A stretch of DNA of 62,349 bases from Saccharothrix sp. ST-888. GTDB lineage: Bacteria > Actinomycetota > Actinomycetes > Streptomycetales > Streptomycetaceae. Location of the stretch: positions 1 through 62,349 of the forward strand of contig NZ_JYJF01000030.1 of NCBI RefSeq assembly GCF_000955975.1, given 5' to 3'. The notes beneath the pieces were generated by a model. The model saw nothing but the letters and a program-made list of their open reading frames with translations. It had not been told where the DNA came from and made no database searches. Of the stretch, positions 26,212 through 34,285 are shown in pieces. A program made the position numbers and the translations under genes. Numbering within the stretch: the first letter of the stretch is position 1; every line of letters begins with the position of its first letter.

Positions 26212-26781
26212 TCAGTTGGCCGGCGAGCGGGACTCGACGGCGAGGTCGACGAGCTCGCCCCACCAGGCATCGCGGCCCTGGGTGAGCAGGCGGCGGGCCT
26301 CCTCGGGCGCCACGGTGCGGACCTCGACGACCTGTTCGCCGTCCTCCGGATTGGTCGGGGCGGAGTCCACCGTGACCTCGGCCCAGCCCCAGAGCCAGGC
26401 CTTCTCCGGGTGCGGCTGCCACGGGCGGTACGGTACCGGACTGTCCGTCACACAGCGGTGCGCGCCGATCCAGACCGGTGGCCCGGTCAGCCGGGCGCCC
26501 GCCTCCTCGCGCAACTCCCGCACCAGGCACGACTCGATGCTCTCCGCCTCTTCCCGGGTGCCGCCCGGCAGGAACCAGTGGCCGCGGGTGTCGCGGCAGA
26601 GCACCACTCCGCCCTCCGAGAACCCGACCAGGTGGATGTTGGTGATCAGTGCGTCCGGCGGCAGCTCCGTCGAGAACTGGGCGTCGATGCCGCCCCAGGC
26701 CCAGCGCTGCGGTGCGTGCAGACCGGGGAACCGCGCCGCCAGGTCCGCCGGTTCTGCTGCTCTGTCAGTTGTGTCCGTCAT
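26212..26781 (-). CDS. Nudix hydrolase
   Basis: 189 residues. The Nudix box is complete (G-x5-E-x7-REL-x-EEAGA, residues about 74-96, beginning GGTREEAES), preceded by LVGFSEGGVVLCRDTRGHWFLPGG. The enzyme cleaves nucleoside diphosphates linked to another moiety; the exact compound is unknown. The extended insertion after the box (GAHRCVTDSPVPYRPWQPHPEK) is found in a group of actinobacterial Nudix proteins. It converges with tex (143 bp gap) and follows the chaA pseudogene on the same strand. Confidence 0.87.
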   Translation of the reverse strand: MTDTTDRAAEPADLAARFPGLHAPQRWAWGGIDAQFSTELPPDALITNIHLVGFSEGGVVLCRDTRGHWFLPGGTREEAESIESCLVRELREEAGARLTGPPVWIGAHRCVTDSPVPYRPWQPHPEKAWLWGWAEVTVDSAPTNPEDGEQVVEVRTVAPEEARRLLTQGRDAWWGELVDLAVESRSPAN

Positions 26782-26889
26782 TCAGAGATCGTAGTCCCAG
26801 CGCGCGGTGCGTGCTGCCGTTCGGTGGCGCCGAGTGATCCGGCGGTCGCCGAGGGGCAGGGGGCGGGGGACGGTGGCGACGGACGGACG

Positions 26890-27523
26890 TCACGGACTGA
26901 CGGCGAGGACCAGGCAGGTGGCCAGGACGGCGAGGTGGACGGCGCCCTGGAGCGGGGTGGCGCGACCGGGGACGACGGTCAGGGTGCCGACGGCGACCGT
27001 GAGGGTGAGCAGCACCATGTGGGTCGCGCCGAGCCCGAGGACCAGCGGGCCGCTCAGCCAGCTGGAGGCGATCGCGACGGCCGGGATGGTGAGGCCGATG
27101 CTGGCGAGGGCGGAGCCGAGCGCGAGGTTGAGACTGGTCTGCATCCGGTCGCGGACGGCGGCTCGGACGGCGGCGATCGTCTCCGGCAGCAGGACCAGCA
27201 GCGCGATCACCACGCCCACCACGGAGGCGGGCAGTCCGGCCGAGGCCACGGCGGACTCGATGGTCGGCGACACCCCCTTGGCGAGGCCCACCACCGAGAC
27301 CAGGGCGACGGCGAGCATCGCGATACCGGTGAACGCCTGGCGGGAGGTGGGCGGTTCGGCGTGGTGGACGGCGGCCAGGACCGCGCCGGCCAGGAAGCAG
27401 GCCACCAGTGCGACCAGCGGTCCGGGCAGTGAGCGCCCCCAGGCGAGCGCCAGCAGCACGAAAGGCCAGCACCGGCACGGTGACGGTCCACCGCAGGGCT
27501 TCCGCACGGAGGCGAATGATCAT
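26890..27523 (-). pseudogene. chaA: Broken Ca2+(Na+)/H+ antiporter ChaA
   Basis: The start reads MIIRLRAEALRWTVTVPVLAF in one frame, then continues LLALAWGRSLPGPLVALVA in another, because the expected GCCTTCGTG has an extra T (GCCTTTCGTG, near 27460). The second frame reads through the first helices to AAVHHAE and then jumps directly to PPTSRQAF, joining to the C-terminal half (VGLAKGVSPTIESAV, VVIALLVLLPETIAAVRAA, MQTSLNLALGSALASIGLTIPAVA). About 120-140 residues of middle helices present in normal ChaA (about 350 residues) are missing. With both a frameshift and a deletion the gene is not functional as an antiporter. RBS GGGAGG precedes the original ATG. Confidence 0.85.
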
Positions 27524-27704
27524 GCGGGTCGGGCCTCCCGGATCGCTGGGTTCGTGGTCGGGCCAGCAGATCACGGACGGGCGGATCGGGGAGGCGGGCG
27601 CGCGCGGGTGTACTGCGTTCGGCGTCGCCCTGAAGATCGCCGCCGACCGGTCGCAGGCGGCGCTGGCCGCACCCTGACGGATCGTCGGCGCCGGCGGGCG
27701 GGCG

Positions 27705-29225
27705 TCAGCCGGTGTACTGGGCGAAGATCTTCGAGAACTCGTACGGCGACTGCGGGATGTTGGTGCACTTGAAGAGTGCGCCGGTGCAGGCGGCGGCGTC
27801 CCGGGTCATCTCCCAGAAGCCCAGCACGCCGAGGTGGTGCTGCTGGGCGAAGGACACCAACTTCCGGGCGGCGGACTGGTCGTAGATGCCGTGGTCGTCG
27901 TTCTCGCCGAGCATCGGGGTGACCCCGGTCATCGCCCAGAGCTGGGCGTCCGTCCTGGCCGGGTAGAGCGTCTTCAGCTGGTCGTGGGTGGACTGCGCGG
28001 CCTGGACGGCGTCGTCACCGTAGTCGGTGCTCGGCCGGTTGTAGTCCATCGCCATCACGTTCACCAGGTCGAGGTTGACCCCGGCGTCGCGGGCGGACCT
28101 GACCACGGCGACCCCGTCGGCGGTCAGACCCTCCGGCAGGACGGGCAGGGTGAGTGAGACCTTCAGGCCGGGGTGGGCCTGCTGGAGCCTGGCCAGCACG
28201 GCCGAACGGCGGTCGTTGGCGGCCGTGTCGACCACGGCGGTGCCCTCGATGTCGAAGTCCACGTACCTGAGGTTGTAGGCGTTCACCACGGCGTCGTACT
28301 CGGCGAGGAGCGAGTCCACCGTCGAGCAGGCCTGGGCGAGTTCGGTGCCGGAGGCGCCGCCGAAGGAGACCTTGACGTCGCCGCCCGCCGCCCGGACGGC
28401 GTCGATCTGGTCCTTGGCCCAACCGCTGCGCGGGTCATAGGCGTTGAACCAGGAGGCCTTGCATCCGCTGGGCGCGGTGATGAACGCCATGGTGAAGGAC
28501 TTGAGGTTGCCGTTCGCCGCCATGTCCTTGAGCGAGGGGGTCGGCCAGGCGCCCATGTCCACGTAGGGGGCGACCGGGAGGGCGACGTCCGGCGGCGGGG
28601 TCTGGGTCTGGCTGGAGCCCGGGGACGGCGACGGGGACGGGGAACCGCTGCTGGGCGGCGGGGTGGTGGGCGGCGGGGCGCCGGGTCCGCCGAGCAGCAG
28701 GTCGTCGGCGAGGTAGGCGCCCTGGCCGTACCAGCCGTGCAGGTAGACGGTGACGCTGGTGGTGCCGGGGCCGGTGGTGAAGCCGGTGCTCAGCTGCTGC
28801 CAGGAGTTGCCGCCGGGCGTCCAGACGGCCGGGTCGGTGACACCGGAGCCAATCGCGCCGAGGTAGACGTACTGGCCCTGGACCCAGGCGCTCAGCGAGT
28901 ACTTGGTGTTCGGCTGGACGCTGACGCGCTGGCTGCACTGGGCGGTGTCGCTGCTGCTCGCGGCCCCCTGGAGGGCGTACGAGCCGCTGTGCGCCGGTGA
29001 GTTGACCACGCTTCCGGTGCCGCCGGAACAGCTCCACGGACCGAGCGAACCGCTCTCGAAGCCGGGGTTGGCGAGCAGATTTCCGTCCGCCGCACTGGCG
29101 TTGACGGCCACCGTGGTCAGCGCACCGGCCGCGAGCGCGGCGGCGCAGCCGATCGGGAGGAGCTTCGCGACCCGCCCGGTGCGCCGATGGGGCGCGGCGG
29201 ACTGGCGGTTGAGAGCGCGTGGCAT
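27705..29225 (-). CDS. Secreted GH18 chitinase with carbohydrate-binding module
   Basis: 506 residues. Signal peptide 1-46 (RRTGRVAKLLPIGCAAAL core, ASA cleavage). CBM with carbohydrate-binding jelly roll 47-180 (NLLANPGFESGSLGPWSC; AYLADDLLLGG). Pro/Ser/Thr linker 181-214. GH18 barrel 215-506 with the substrate strand VSFGGASG and the catalytic motif YVDFDIEGT (Asp323, Asp325, acid Glu327). It hydrolyses chitin by substrate-assisted catalysis outside the cell. The layout matches Streptomyces chitinases of the ChiC/ChiD type. A DasR-like box lies 120 bp upstream, so it is likely repressed by DasR and induced by N-acetylglucosamine/chitin oligomers. Confidence 0.9.
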   Translation of the reverse strand: MPRALNRQSAAPHRRTGRVAKLLPIGCAAALAAGALTTVAVNASAADGNLLANPGFESGSLGPWSCSGGTGSVVNSPAHSGSYALQGAASSSDTAQCSQRVSVQPNTKYSLSAWVQGQYVYLGAIGSGVTDPAVWTPGGNSWQQLSTGFTTGPGTTSVTVYLHGWYGQGAYLADDLLLGGPGAPPPTTPPPSSGSPSPSPSPGSSQTQTPPPDVALPVAPYVDMGAWPTPSLKDMAANGNLKSFTMAFITAPSGCKASWFNAYDPRSGWAKDQIDAVRAAGGDVKVSFGGASGTELAQACSTVDSLLAEYDAVVNAYNLRYVDFDIEGTAVVDTAANDRRSAVLARLQQAHPGLKVSLTLPVLPEGLTADGVAVVRSARDAGVNLDLVNVMAMDYNRPSTDYGDDAVQAAQSTHDQLKTLYPARTDAQLWAMTGVTPMLGENDDHGIYDQSAARKLVSFAQQHHLGVLGFWEMTRDAAACTGALFKCTNIPQSPYEFSKIFAQYTG

Positions 29226-29344
29226 GCGGGGCTGCCTTTCGGACGTGCCGAGGACGCCGGGCGCGGGGTGGTGGGGGAGCGGCCGGCGGCTGGCTGCGGG
29301 GTGGTCCTGAAGACGGCGGGTGGGGCCCGCCCTGCCCTTCAAAA

Positions 29345-29356
29345 TGGACTAGACCA
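29345..29356. promoter_or_regulatory. DasR-responsive element (dre-like box)
   Basis: TGGACTAGACCA differs in one base from the core TGGTCTAGACCA of DasR sites in Streptomyces chitin genes. It is 120 bp upstream of the chitinase start, the usual place for such boxes. Confidence 0.7.
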
Positions 29357-29650
29357 ACTGTGCACGTCAAGCACTGCTGTCAGGTTTTGAACCGCTCTTA
29401 AGGTCGGCGGTGGCACCGGACAGCCCCCCGTAGGGAACCGGTCTTCGATGTCCATCGGGCCCAACGGGCTGACCCATCGTCAGCATTCCTGCCGGTGGCG
29501 GTTCCGCCGTCCGGGCCGTCCACCTGCTCCGTTGTCAGTGCTGCTGCCACGGTGGCGGCACGTGCAGGGAGATGAGGTCAGGAGGCCACTCGTGGGCGCC
29601 TGGGACATCGGTCCGCTCCGCGCGGTGCCGGCGGCGGTGGGCGTGGGTGC

Positions 29651-29681
29651 TTGACCTGGAGCGTACTCCAGGCGGCAGGGT
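29651..29681 (+). promoter_or_regulatory. MerR-type promoter with central dyad
   Basis: The -35 box is TTGACC (29651-29656); the -10-like CAGGGT is at 29676-29681, a 19-bp spacer. Between them lies the perfect dyad CCTGGAG-CGTA-CTCCAGG (29655-29672). An overlong spacer filled by a dyad is the hallmark of MerR-family activation. No MerR gene adjoins the site. Confidence 0.65.
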
Positions 29682-29720
29682 GGACCCGGACGTACAGAAC
29701 GGGCTGGAGGAGAAGCGAAG

Positions 29721-30677
29721 ATGCGCAACACGACACTGGGCAGCACCGGACCCGAGGTCGGCGTGGTCGGGCTCGGCTGCATGGGGATGACCTGGGCGTA
29801 CGACTCCGCCGGGCGGGACAGCGAGGTGTCGGTGCAGGTGCTGCATGCGGCACTGGACCTCGGGGTCACCCTGATCGACACCTCGGACATCTACGGCCCC
29901 TACACCAACGAGGAGTTGGTCGGCCGCGCACTGGCCGGTCCGTACCGGGAGCGGGTGGTGCTGGCCACCAAGGTCGGTCTGGTGCCCGGCACCGGCGACG
30001 CCCGGACGGCGAACGACGGGCGCCCCGAGCACGTGCGGAAGGCGATCGACGAGAGTCTGCGCCGCCTCGGCACCGACCACGTCGACCTGTACCAGCTGCA
30101 CCGGGTGGACCCGGCGGTGCCGATCGAGGAGACCTGGGGCGCGCTGGCCGAGACGGTCGCGGCGGGCAAGGCCCGGCAGATCGGCCTGTCCGAGGTGACG
30201 GTCGAGCAGATCAAGCGGGCGCAGGCGGTGCACCCGGTGGCCTCCGTGCAGAACGAACTCTCGCTCTGGACCAGGGACTCGCTCGCCGAGGTGCTCCCGT
30301 ACACCGAGCAGCAGGGGATCGCCTTCCTGCCCTTCTCGCCGCTCGGCCGGGGCTTCCTGACCGGCCGGATCACCTCCGCGAGCGACCTGGCGGCCGACGA
30401 CTGGCGCTCCACCCTGCCGCGGTTCCAGGCCGAGGCGGTGCAGGCGAATCTGGCGCTGGTGGAGCAGGTCAAGAAGATCGCCGCCAGGACCGGAGCCACC
30501 CCGGCGCAGGTGGCGCTCGCCTGGCTGCTGGCGCAGGGGCGGTACGTGGTGCCGATCCCGGGCACCAAGACGCCCAGGTACCTGGCGGACAACGCCGGCG
30601 CGGCGGACGTCGTGCTCGGCCCCGCGGACCTCGCCGAGCTGGACGCACTGCCCGCGCCGGTCGGCGGCAGGTACTGA
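29721..30677 (+). CDS. Aldo-keto reductase
   Basis: 318 residues of a TIM-barrel NADPH oxidoreductase. The catalytic tetrad is visible as Asp53 and Tyr58 (IDTSDIYGP), Lys84 (VLATKVGL) and His127 (LYQLHRVDP). The nucleotide-binding C-terminus is present (VPIPGTKTPRYLADNAGA). It reduces aldehydes, ketones or quinones with NADPH; subgroup similarity is to YajO/IolS-like AKRs. A strong RBS (GGAGGAGAAG) precedes the ATG. Because of the MerR-type promoter upstream it is probably induced by electrophiles or redox stress. Confidence 0.9.
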   Translation: MRNTTLGSTGPEVGVVGLGCMGMTWAYDSAGRDSEVSVQVLHAALDLGVTLIDTSDIYGPYTNEELVGRALAGPYRERVVLATKVGLVPGTGDARTANDGRPEHVRKAIDESLRRLGTDHVDLYQLHRVDPAVPIEETWGALAETVAAGKARQIGLSEVTVEQIKRAQAVHPVASVQNELSLWTRDSLAEVLPYTEQQGIAFLPFSPLGRGFLTGRITSASDLAADDWRSTLPRFQAEAVQANLALVEQVKKIAARTGATPAQVALAWLLAQGRYVVPIPGTKTPRYLADNAGAADVVLGPADLAELDALPAPVGGRY

Positions 30678-30779
30678 ACCCGGCCGGGCACCGGCTCACG
30701 GGTGCGGGGAGCTGCAAGCCCGCTGCGGGGCCGAGCAGTTCCCCGCACCAGGGGGCACCCGGCGCCTGGGCAGGGCAGC

Positions 30780-31370
30780 TCAGGCGCCGGGTCCTTCGGT
30801 GATCCAGATCAGCCTGCGGCCGGTCTCGGCCGGTGCGACGGGCTCGAAGTCCACCACCCGGTCGAGCCGGTAGCCGAGCTTGCGCGGAACGGCGGCGCTG
30901 GCCAGGTTGCCCTCGTCGCAGTGGATCTCCACCCGCCCGATGCCCGGCAGGGCGAGCGCGGCCCCGGTCAGCACCCCGGCGGCGGCGGTCGCCAGGCCGC
31001 GGCCGGCGTGGTCGAGGGCGACCCAGTAGCCGATCTCCAGCGCGCCCGCGCCGATCCGTCCGTGCAGGCCGAAGGCGCCTACCACGCTGCCCGGCAGGGA
31101 GTCCGGGCCGAGGACGTACATGAAGTCGGTGCCCGCGTCCCAGGCGTCCACCCCGGCCTGGGCCATCTCCCGGGTGCGCTCCAGGGTCGGCTTCGACCGG
31201 GCCCACTCCATCCACGGCCGCAGGTGTTCGAGGCTGGCGGTCACCGCCGCGTTCAGCCCGGGGGCGTCGCCCACCGTACGGCGGCGCAGCGAGAATCCGC
31301 CCGGCAGTGGAATCAGCTCGGGCGGGCGTCCCTCGGAGACGGCGGAGAGCTCGTCGGTGCTTTGACTCAT
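30780..31370 (-). CDS. RimJ/RimL-type N-acetyltransferase
   Basis: 196 residues. GNAT core: FSLRRRTVGDAPGLNAAVTASLEHLRPWMEWA at the N-terminus is typical of the ribosomal-protein/other serine acetyltransferase branch. Motif A is EIGYWVALDHAGRGLATAAAGVLTGAAL with the acetyl-CoA loop. Motif B is RVEIHCDEGNLASAAVPRKLGY. The end (DLIWITEG type) matches the family. The substrate is an N-terminal or antibiotic amine, not predictable. The start ATG at 31370 is the first Met giving the usual N-terminus. Confidence 0.85.
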   Translation of the reverse strand: MSQSTDELSAVSEGRPPELIPLPGGFSLRRRTVGDAPGLNAAVTASLEHLRPWMEWARSKPTLERTREMAQAGVDAWDAGTDFMYVLGPDSLPGSVVGAFGLHGRIGAGALEIGYWVALDHAGRGLATAAAGVLTGAALALPGIGRVEIHCDEGNLASAAVPRKLGYRLDRVVDFEPVAPAETGRRLIWITEGPGA

Positions 31371-31441
31371 GACCGGATTATTGCCCCCTGATACCCGCTC
31401 TGAACAGGTGTTTTCCGGTGACACGTCAGCTGGTCCGACTC

Positions 31442-31499
31442 CGCTGGTCCGACGCTGCCGCCGAGGTTTCGGACCCGGGCGGGCGGCGTCGGACCAGCG
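31442..31499 (-). terminator. Long hairpin downstream of the nitroreductase gene
   Basis: Arms CGCTGGTCCGACG (31442-31454) and CGTCGGACCAGCG (31487-31499) pair perfectly over 13 bp, with a structured 32-nt loop. A third copy of GCTGGTCCGAC lies at 31429-31439. It is positioned 39 bp after the stop of the deiodinase-like gene. Confidence 0.65.
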
Positions 31500-31537
31500 T
31501 GCGAGCCGGGCAGGGCCGGCGCGGGGCCGGGGCGCGG

Positions 31538-32212
<675 letters not shown>

Positions 32213-32260
32213 GGTGCACAGCACAGCACATGGCCACGCCCGGCGGAAGGGCGACCGTGC

Positions 32261-32329
32261 CGGGGCGCGGGGAGCCGCGCGGGACCGGGCGCCCCGGCGG
32301 CGGGCGGTCCCGCGGATCCCCGCGCCCCG
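32261..32329 (-). terminator. Long terminator hairpin after the first ABC-F gene
   Basis: Arms CGGGGCGCGGGGA (32261-32273) and TCCCCGCGCCCCG (32317-32329) pair over 13 bp. An extension GACCGT/ACGGTC lies outside them and further pairing inside the loop. It is 28 bp downstream of the ABC-F stop. Confidence 0.75.
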
Positions 32330-32357
32330 ACGGTCGTGCCGGAGCCAGGGGCGCGGG

Positions 32358-33995
32358 TCAGCGCTCGTGCAGGCGGCCGTCGGCGACCTCCAGGCGGCGG
32401 TTGACCGTGACCGCCTCCAGCATCCGCCGGTCGTGGGTCACCAGCAGCAGCGTGCCGGTGTAGGAGGCGAGCGCGGACTCCAACTGCTCGATGGCGGGCA
32501 GATCCAGGTGGTTGGTGGGCTCGTCCAGCACCAGCAGGTTGACCCCGCGGGCCTGGAGCAGGGCGAGCGCCGCCCTGGTCCGCTCGCCGGGGGAGAGGGT
32601 GTCGGCCGGGCGCAGCACATGGGCCGCCTTCAGACCGAACTTGGCCAGCAGGGTGCGGACCTCCTCCGGCGAGAGCTCGGGGACCGCCGGGGCGAACGCC
32701 TCCGCCAGCGGTTCGCCGCCCAGGAACAGGCCGCGCGCCTGGTCGACCTCGCCGACCACCACGCCCGAGCCCAGCACCGCGCTGCCGCCGTCCAGTTCGA
32801 GCCGTCCGAGCAGCGCGGCGAGCAGGGTGGACTTGCCCGCGCCGTTGGCGCCGGTGATGGCGACCCGGTCGGCCCAGTCGATCTGCAGGTCCACCGGCCC
32901 GAAGGCGAAGTCCCCGCGCTTGACCGAGGCCCCGCGCAGGGTGGCCACCACGGCGCCGGAGCGCGGTGCGGCGGCGATCTCCATCCGCAGCTCCCACTCC
33001 TTGCGCGGCTCCTCGACCACGTCGAGGCGCTCGATCATGCGCTGGGTCTGCCGCGCCTTGGACGCCTGCTTCTCGGTCGACTCCTGCCGCATCGCGCGGC
33101 CCATCTTGTCGTTGTCGCCGCCCTTGCGGCGGGCGTTGCGGACGCCGTGCTCCATCCAGCCGCGCTGCATCCGGGCCCGCGCCTCCAGCCCCGCCTTGGT
33201 GTCCGCGTACTCGTCGTACTGCTCGCGGGCGTGCCGGCGGGCCACCGCGCGCTCCTCCAGGTACGCCTCGTAGCCGCCGCCGTAGACGTTGACCTGCTGC
33301 TGGGCGAGGTCCAGCTCCAGCACCCGGGTGACCGTGCGGGCCAGGAACTCGCGGTCGTGGCTGATCAGGACGGTGCTCGCCCGCAGACCCTTGACGAAGG
33401 ACTCCAGGCGCTCCAGGCCGTCCAGGTCCAGGTCGTTGGTGGGCTCGTCCAGCAGGAAGACGTCGTAGCGGGAGAGCAGCAGCGAGGCCAGCCCCGCGCG
33501 GGCGGCCTGGCCGCCGGAGAGCGCGGTCATCGGCAGGTCGAGGCCGACCTTCAGCCCGAGCGAGTCGGCGACCTCCTCCGCGCGCTCCTCCAGGTCGGCG
33601 CCGCCCAGGTCCAGCCAGCGGTCCAGGCCGGCCGCGTACGCGTCGTCCGCGCCGGGACGGCCCTCGACCAGCCCCTCGGTGGCCTCGTCCAGGGCGGCCT
33701 GCGCCGCCGCCACGCCCGTACGGCGGGCCAGGAAGGCGCGGACCGACTCGCCCGCCCGGCGCTCCGGCTCCTGCGGCAGGTGGCCGACGTTGGCGGTCGG
33801 CGGGTTCAGTTTGACCGTGCCGCTCTCGGGGGTGCTGAGACCGGCCAGCAGGCGCAGCAGGGTGGACTTGCCCGCCCCGTTGACCCCGACCAGGCCGATC
33901 ACGTCGCCAGGGGCGACGACCAGGTCCAGGCCGGAGAAGAGAGTGCGGTCGCCGTGGCCGGCGGTGAGGTCGTTGACTACGAGAGTGGCGCTCAT
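32358..33995 (-). CDS. ABC-F family ATPase (ribosome-associated)
   Basis: 545 residues with two ABC domains and no membrane part. First: Walker A GVNGAGKSTLL, signature LSGGQAARAGLASLLL, DEPTNDLD. The linker (residues about 245-320) is rich in Arg/Lys/Gln and coiled. Second: TGANGAGKSTLLAALLG, LSPGERTRAALALL, LDEPTNHLD. ABC-F proteins enter the ribosomal E site and eject antibiotics or aid translation. The short arm and linker do not allow assigning a drug. A -10-like TAGGAT lies about 12-17 bases before the start (34007-34012, minus strand), giving a very short leader. Divergent from a second ABC-F gene. Confidence 0.88.
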   Translation of the reverse strand: MSATLVVNDLTAGHGDRTLFSGLDLVVAPGDVIGLVGVNGAGKSTLLRLLAGLSTPESGTVKLNPPTANVGHLPQEPERRAGESVRAFLARRTGVAAAQAALDEATEGLVEGRPGADDAYAAGLDRWLDLGGADLEERAEEVADSLGLKVGLDLPMTALSGGQAARAGLASLLLSRYDVFLLDEPTNDLDLDGLERLESFVKGLRASTVLISHDREFLARTVTRVLELDLAQQQVNVYGGGYEAYLEERAVARRHAREQYDEYADTKAGLEARARMQRGWMEHGVRNARRKGGDNDKMGRAMRQESTEKQASKARQTQRMIERLDVVEEPRKEWELRMEIAAAPRSGAVVATLRGASVKRGDFAFGPVDLQIDWADRVAITGANGAGKSTLLAALLGRLELDGGSAVLGSGVVVGEVDQARGLFLGGEPLAEAFAPAVPELSPEEVRTLLAKFGLKAAHVLRPADTLSPGERTRAALALLQARGVNLLVLDEPTNHLDLPAIEQLESALASYTGTLLLVTHDRRMLEAVTVNRRLEVADGRLHER

Positions 33996-34024
33996 GATGT
34001 CCCCGATCCTATCGGCGGCCGCGG

Positions 34025-34062
34025 AAAACCCTTTGCGAGTGCGGTGACGGTCCGCCTACCGT
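34025..34062 (+). promoter_or_regulatory. Putative WblC(WhiB7)-type promoter of the second ABC-F gene
   Basis: An AAAA tract (34025-34028) lies 4 bases before a -35 box TTGCGA (34033-34038). An 18-bp spacer leads to a -10 box TACCGT (34057-34062). A/T-rich DNA just upstream of the -35 is the contact expected for WblC/WhiB7 family activators of antibiotic-resistance genes. It would start an mRNA at about 34069 with a leader of about 217 nt. Confidence 0.5.
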
Positions 34063-34103
34063 GGATCTCGTTGCCGCCGCAGGTGCTGCGGTGCCGCCAG
34101 ACG

Positions 34104-34127
34104 AGGAGAAGGCCGTTGCTCTACTGA
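34104..34127 (+). CDS. Candidate three-codon leader ORF (Met-Leu-Tyr-stop)
   Basis: A strong RBS (GAGGAGAAGG, 34103-34112) is followed at 34116 by TTG-CTC-TAC-TGA, a start plus two codons and a stop. A ribosome paused by an antibiotic here would shield the downstream 34134-34143 pairing region. This is far too short for an ordinary gene, and the TTG start is unproven. Very short leader ORFs are known to control ABC-F and other resistance genes by ribosome-mediated attenuation. Confidence 0.4.
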   Translation, partial: RRRPLLY

Positions 34128-34133
34128 GGTCCT

Positions 34134-34241
34134 GAGACACCGCCCCCACGCACCCCCTTGACGTGTGCGTGGCGTGAGTGTGCGACCTCGGCAGCGAGCA
34201 TCCTCCCTGCATCCTTTCGCGACCGCTTCCAGCGGTGTCTC
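34134..34241 (+). promoter_or_regulatory. Leader with mutually exclusive RNA pairings (putative attenuator)
   Basis: GAGACACCGC (34134-34143) pairs perfectly with GCGGTGTCTC (34232-34241). This excludes the local hairpin ACCGCT-TCC-AGCGGT (34222-34236). Between them sits another hairpin with arms CCACGCAC and GTGCGTGG (34146-34172). All lie after the short leader ORF and before the ABC-F RBS, an arrangement expected for an attenuator. No clear U-run terminator is seen. Confidence 0.45.
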
Positions 34242-34285
34242 CCGTGTTGCTCCCCTCACCCGCAGCAAACACACCGGAGGCCGCC

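Larger units (their letters stand above)
29226..29720. other. 495-bp intergenic region with chitinase and aldo-keto reductase promoters
   Basis: No supported gene lies here. The left part holds the DasR-like box (29345-29356) of the chitinase; the right part holds the MerR-type promoter (29651-29681) and RBS GGAGGAGAAG of the reductase. Between about 29360 and 29640 nothing else is recognised. Confidence 0.6.

Noticed and set aside
27408..27677. 89-residue plus-strand frame overlapping the chaA start
   Set aside because: Arg/Ala-rich antisense composition, no RBS, overlaps clear ChaA coding remnants.
34178..34285. N-terminal extension of the second ABC-F protein from a GTG
   Set aside because: No RBS; the region forms RNA structure and the ATG at 34286 has a perfect RBS.
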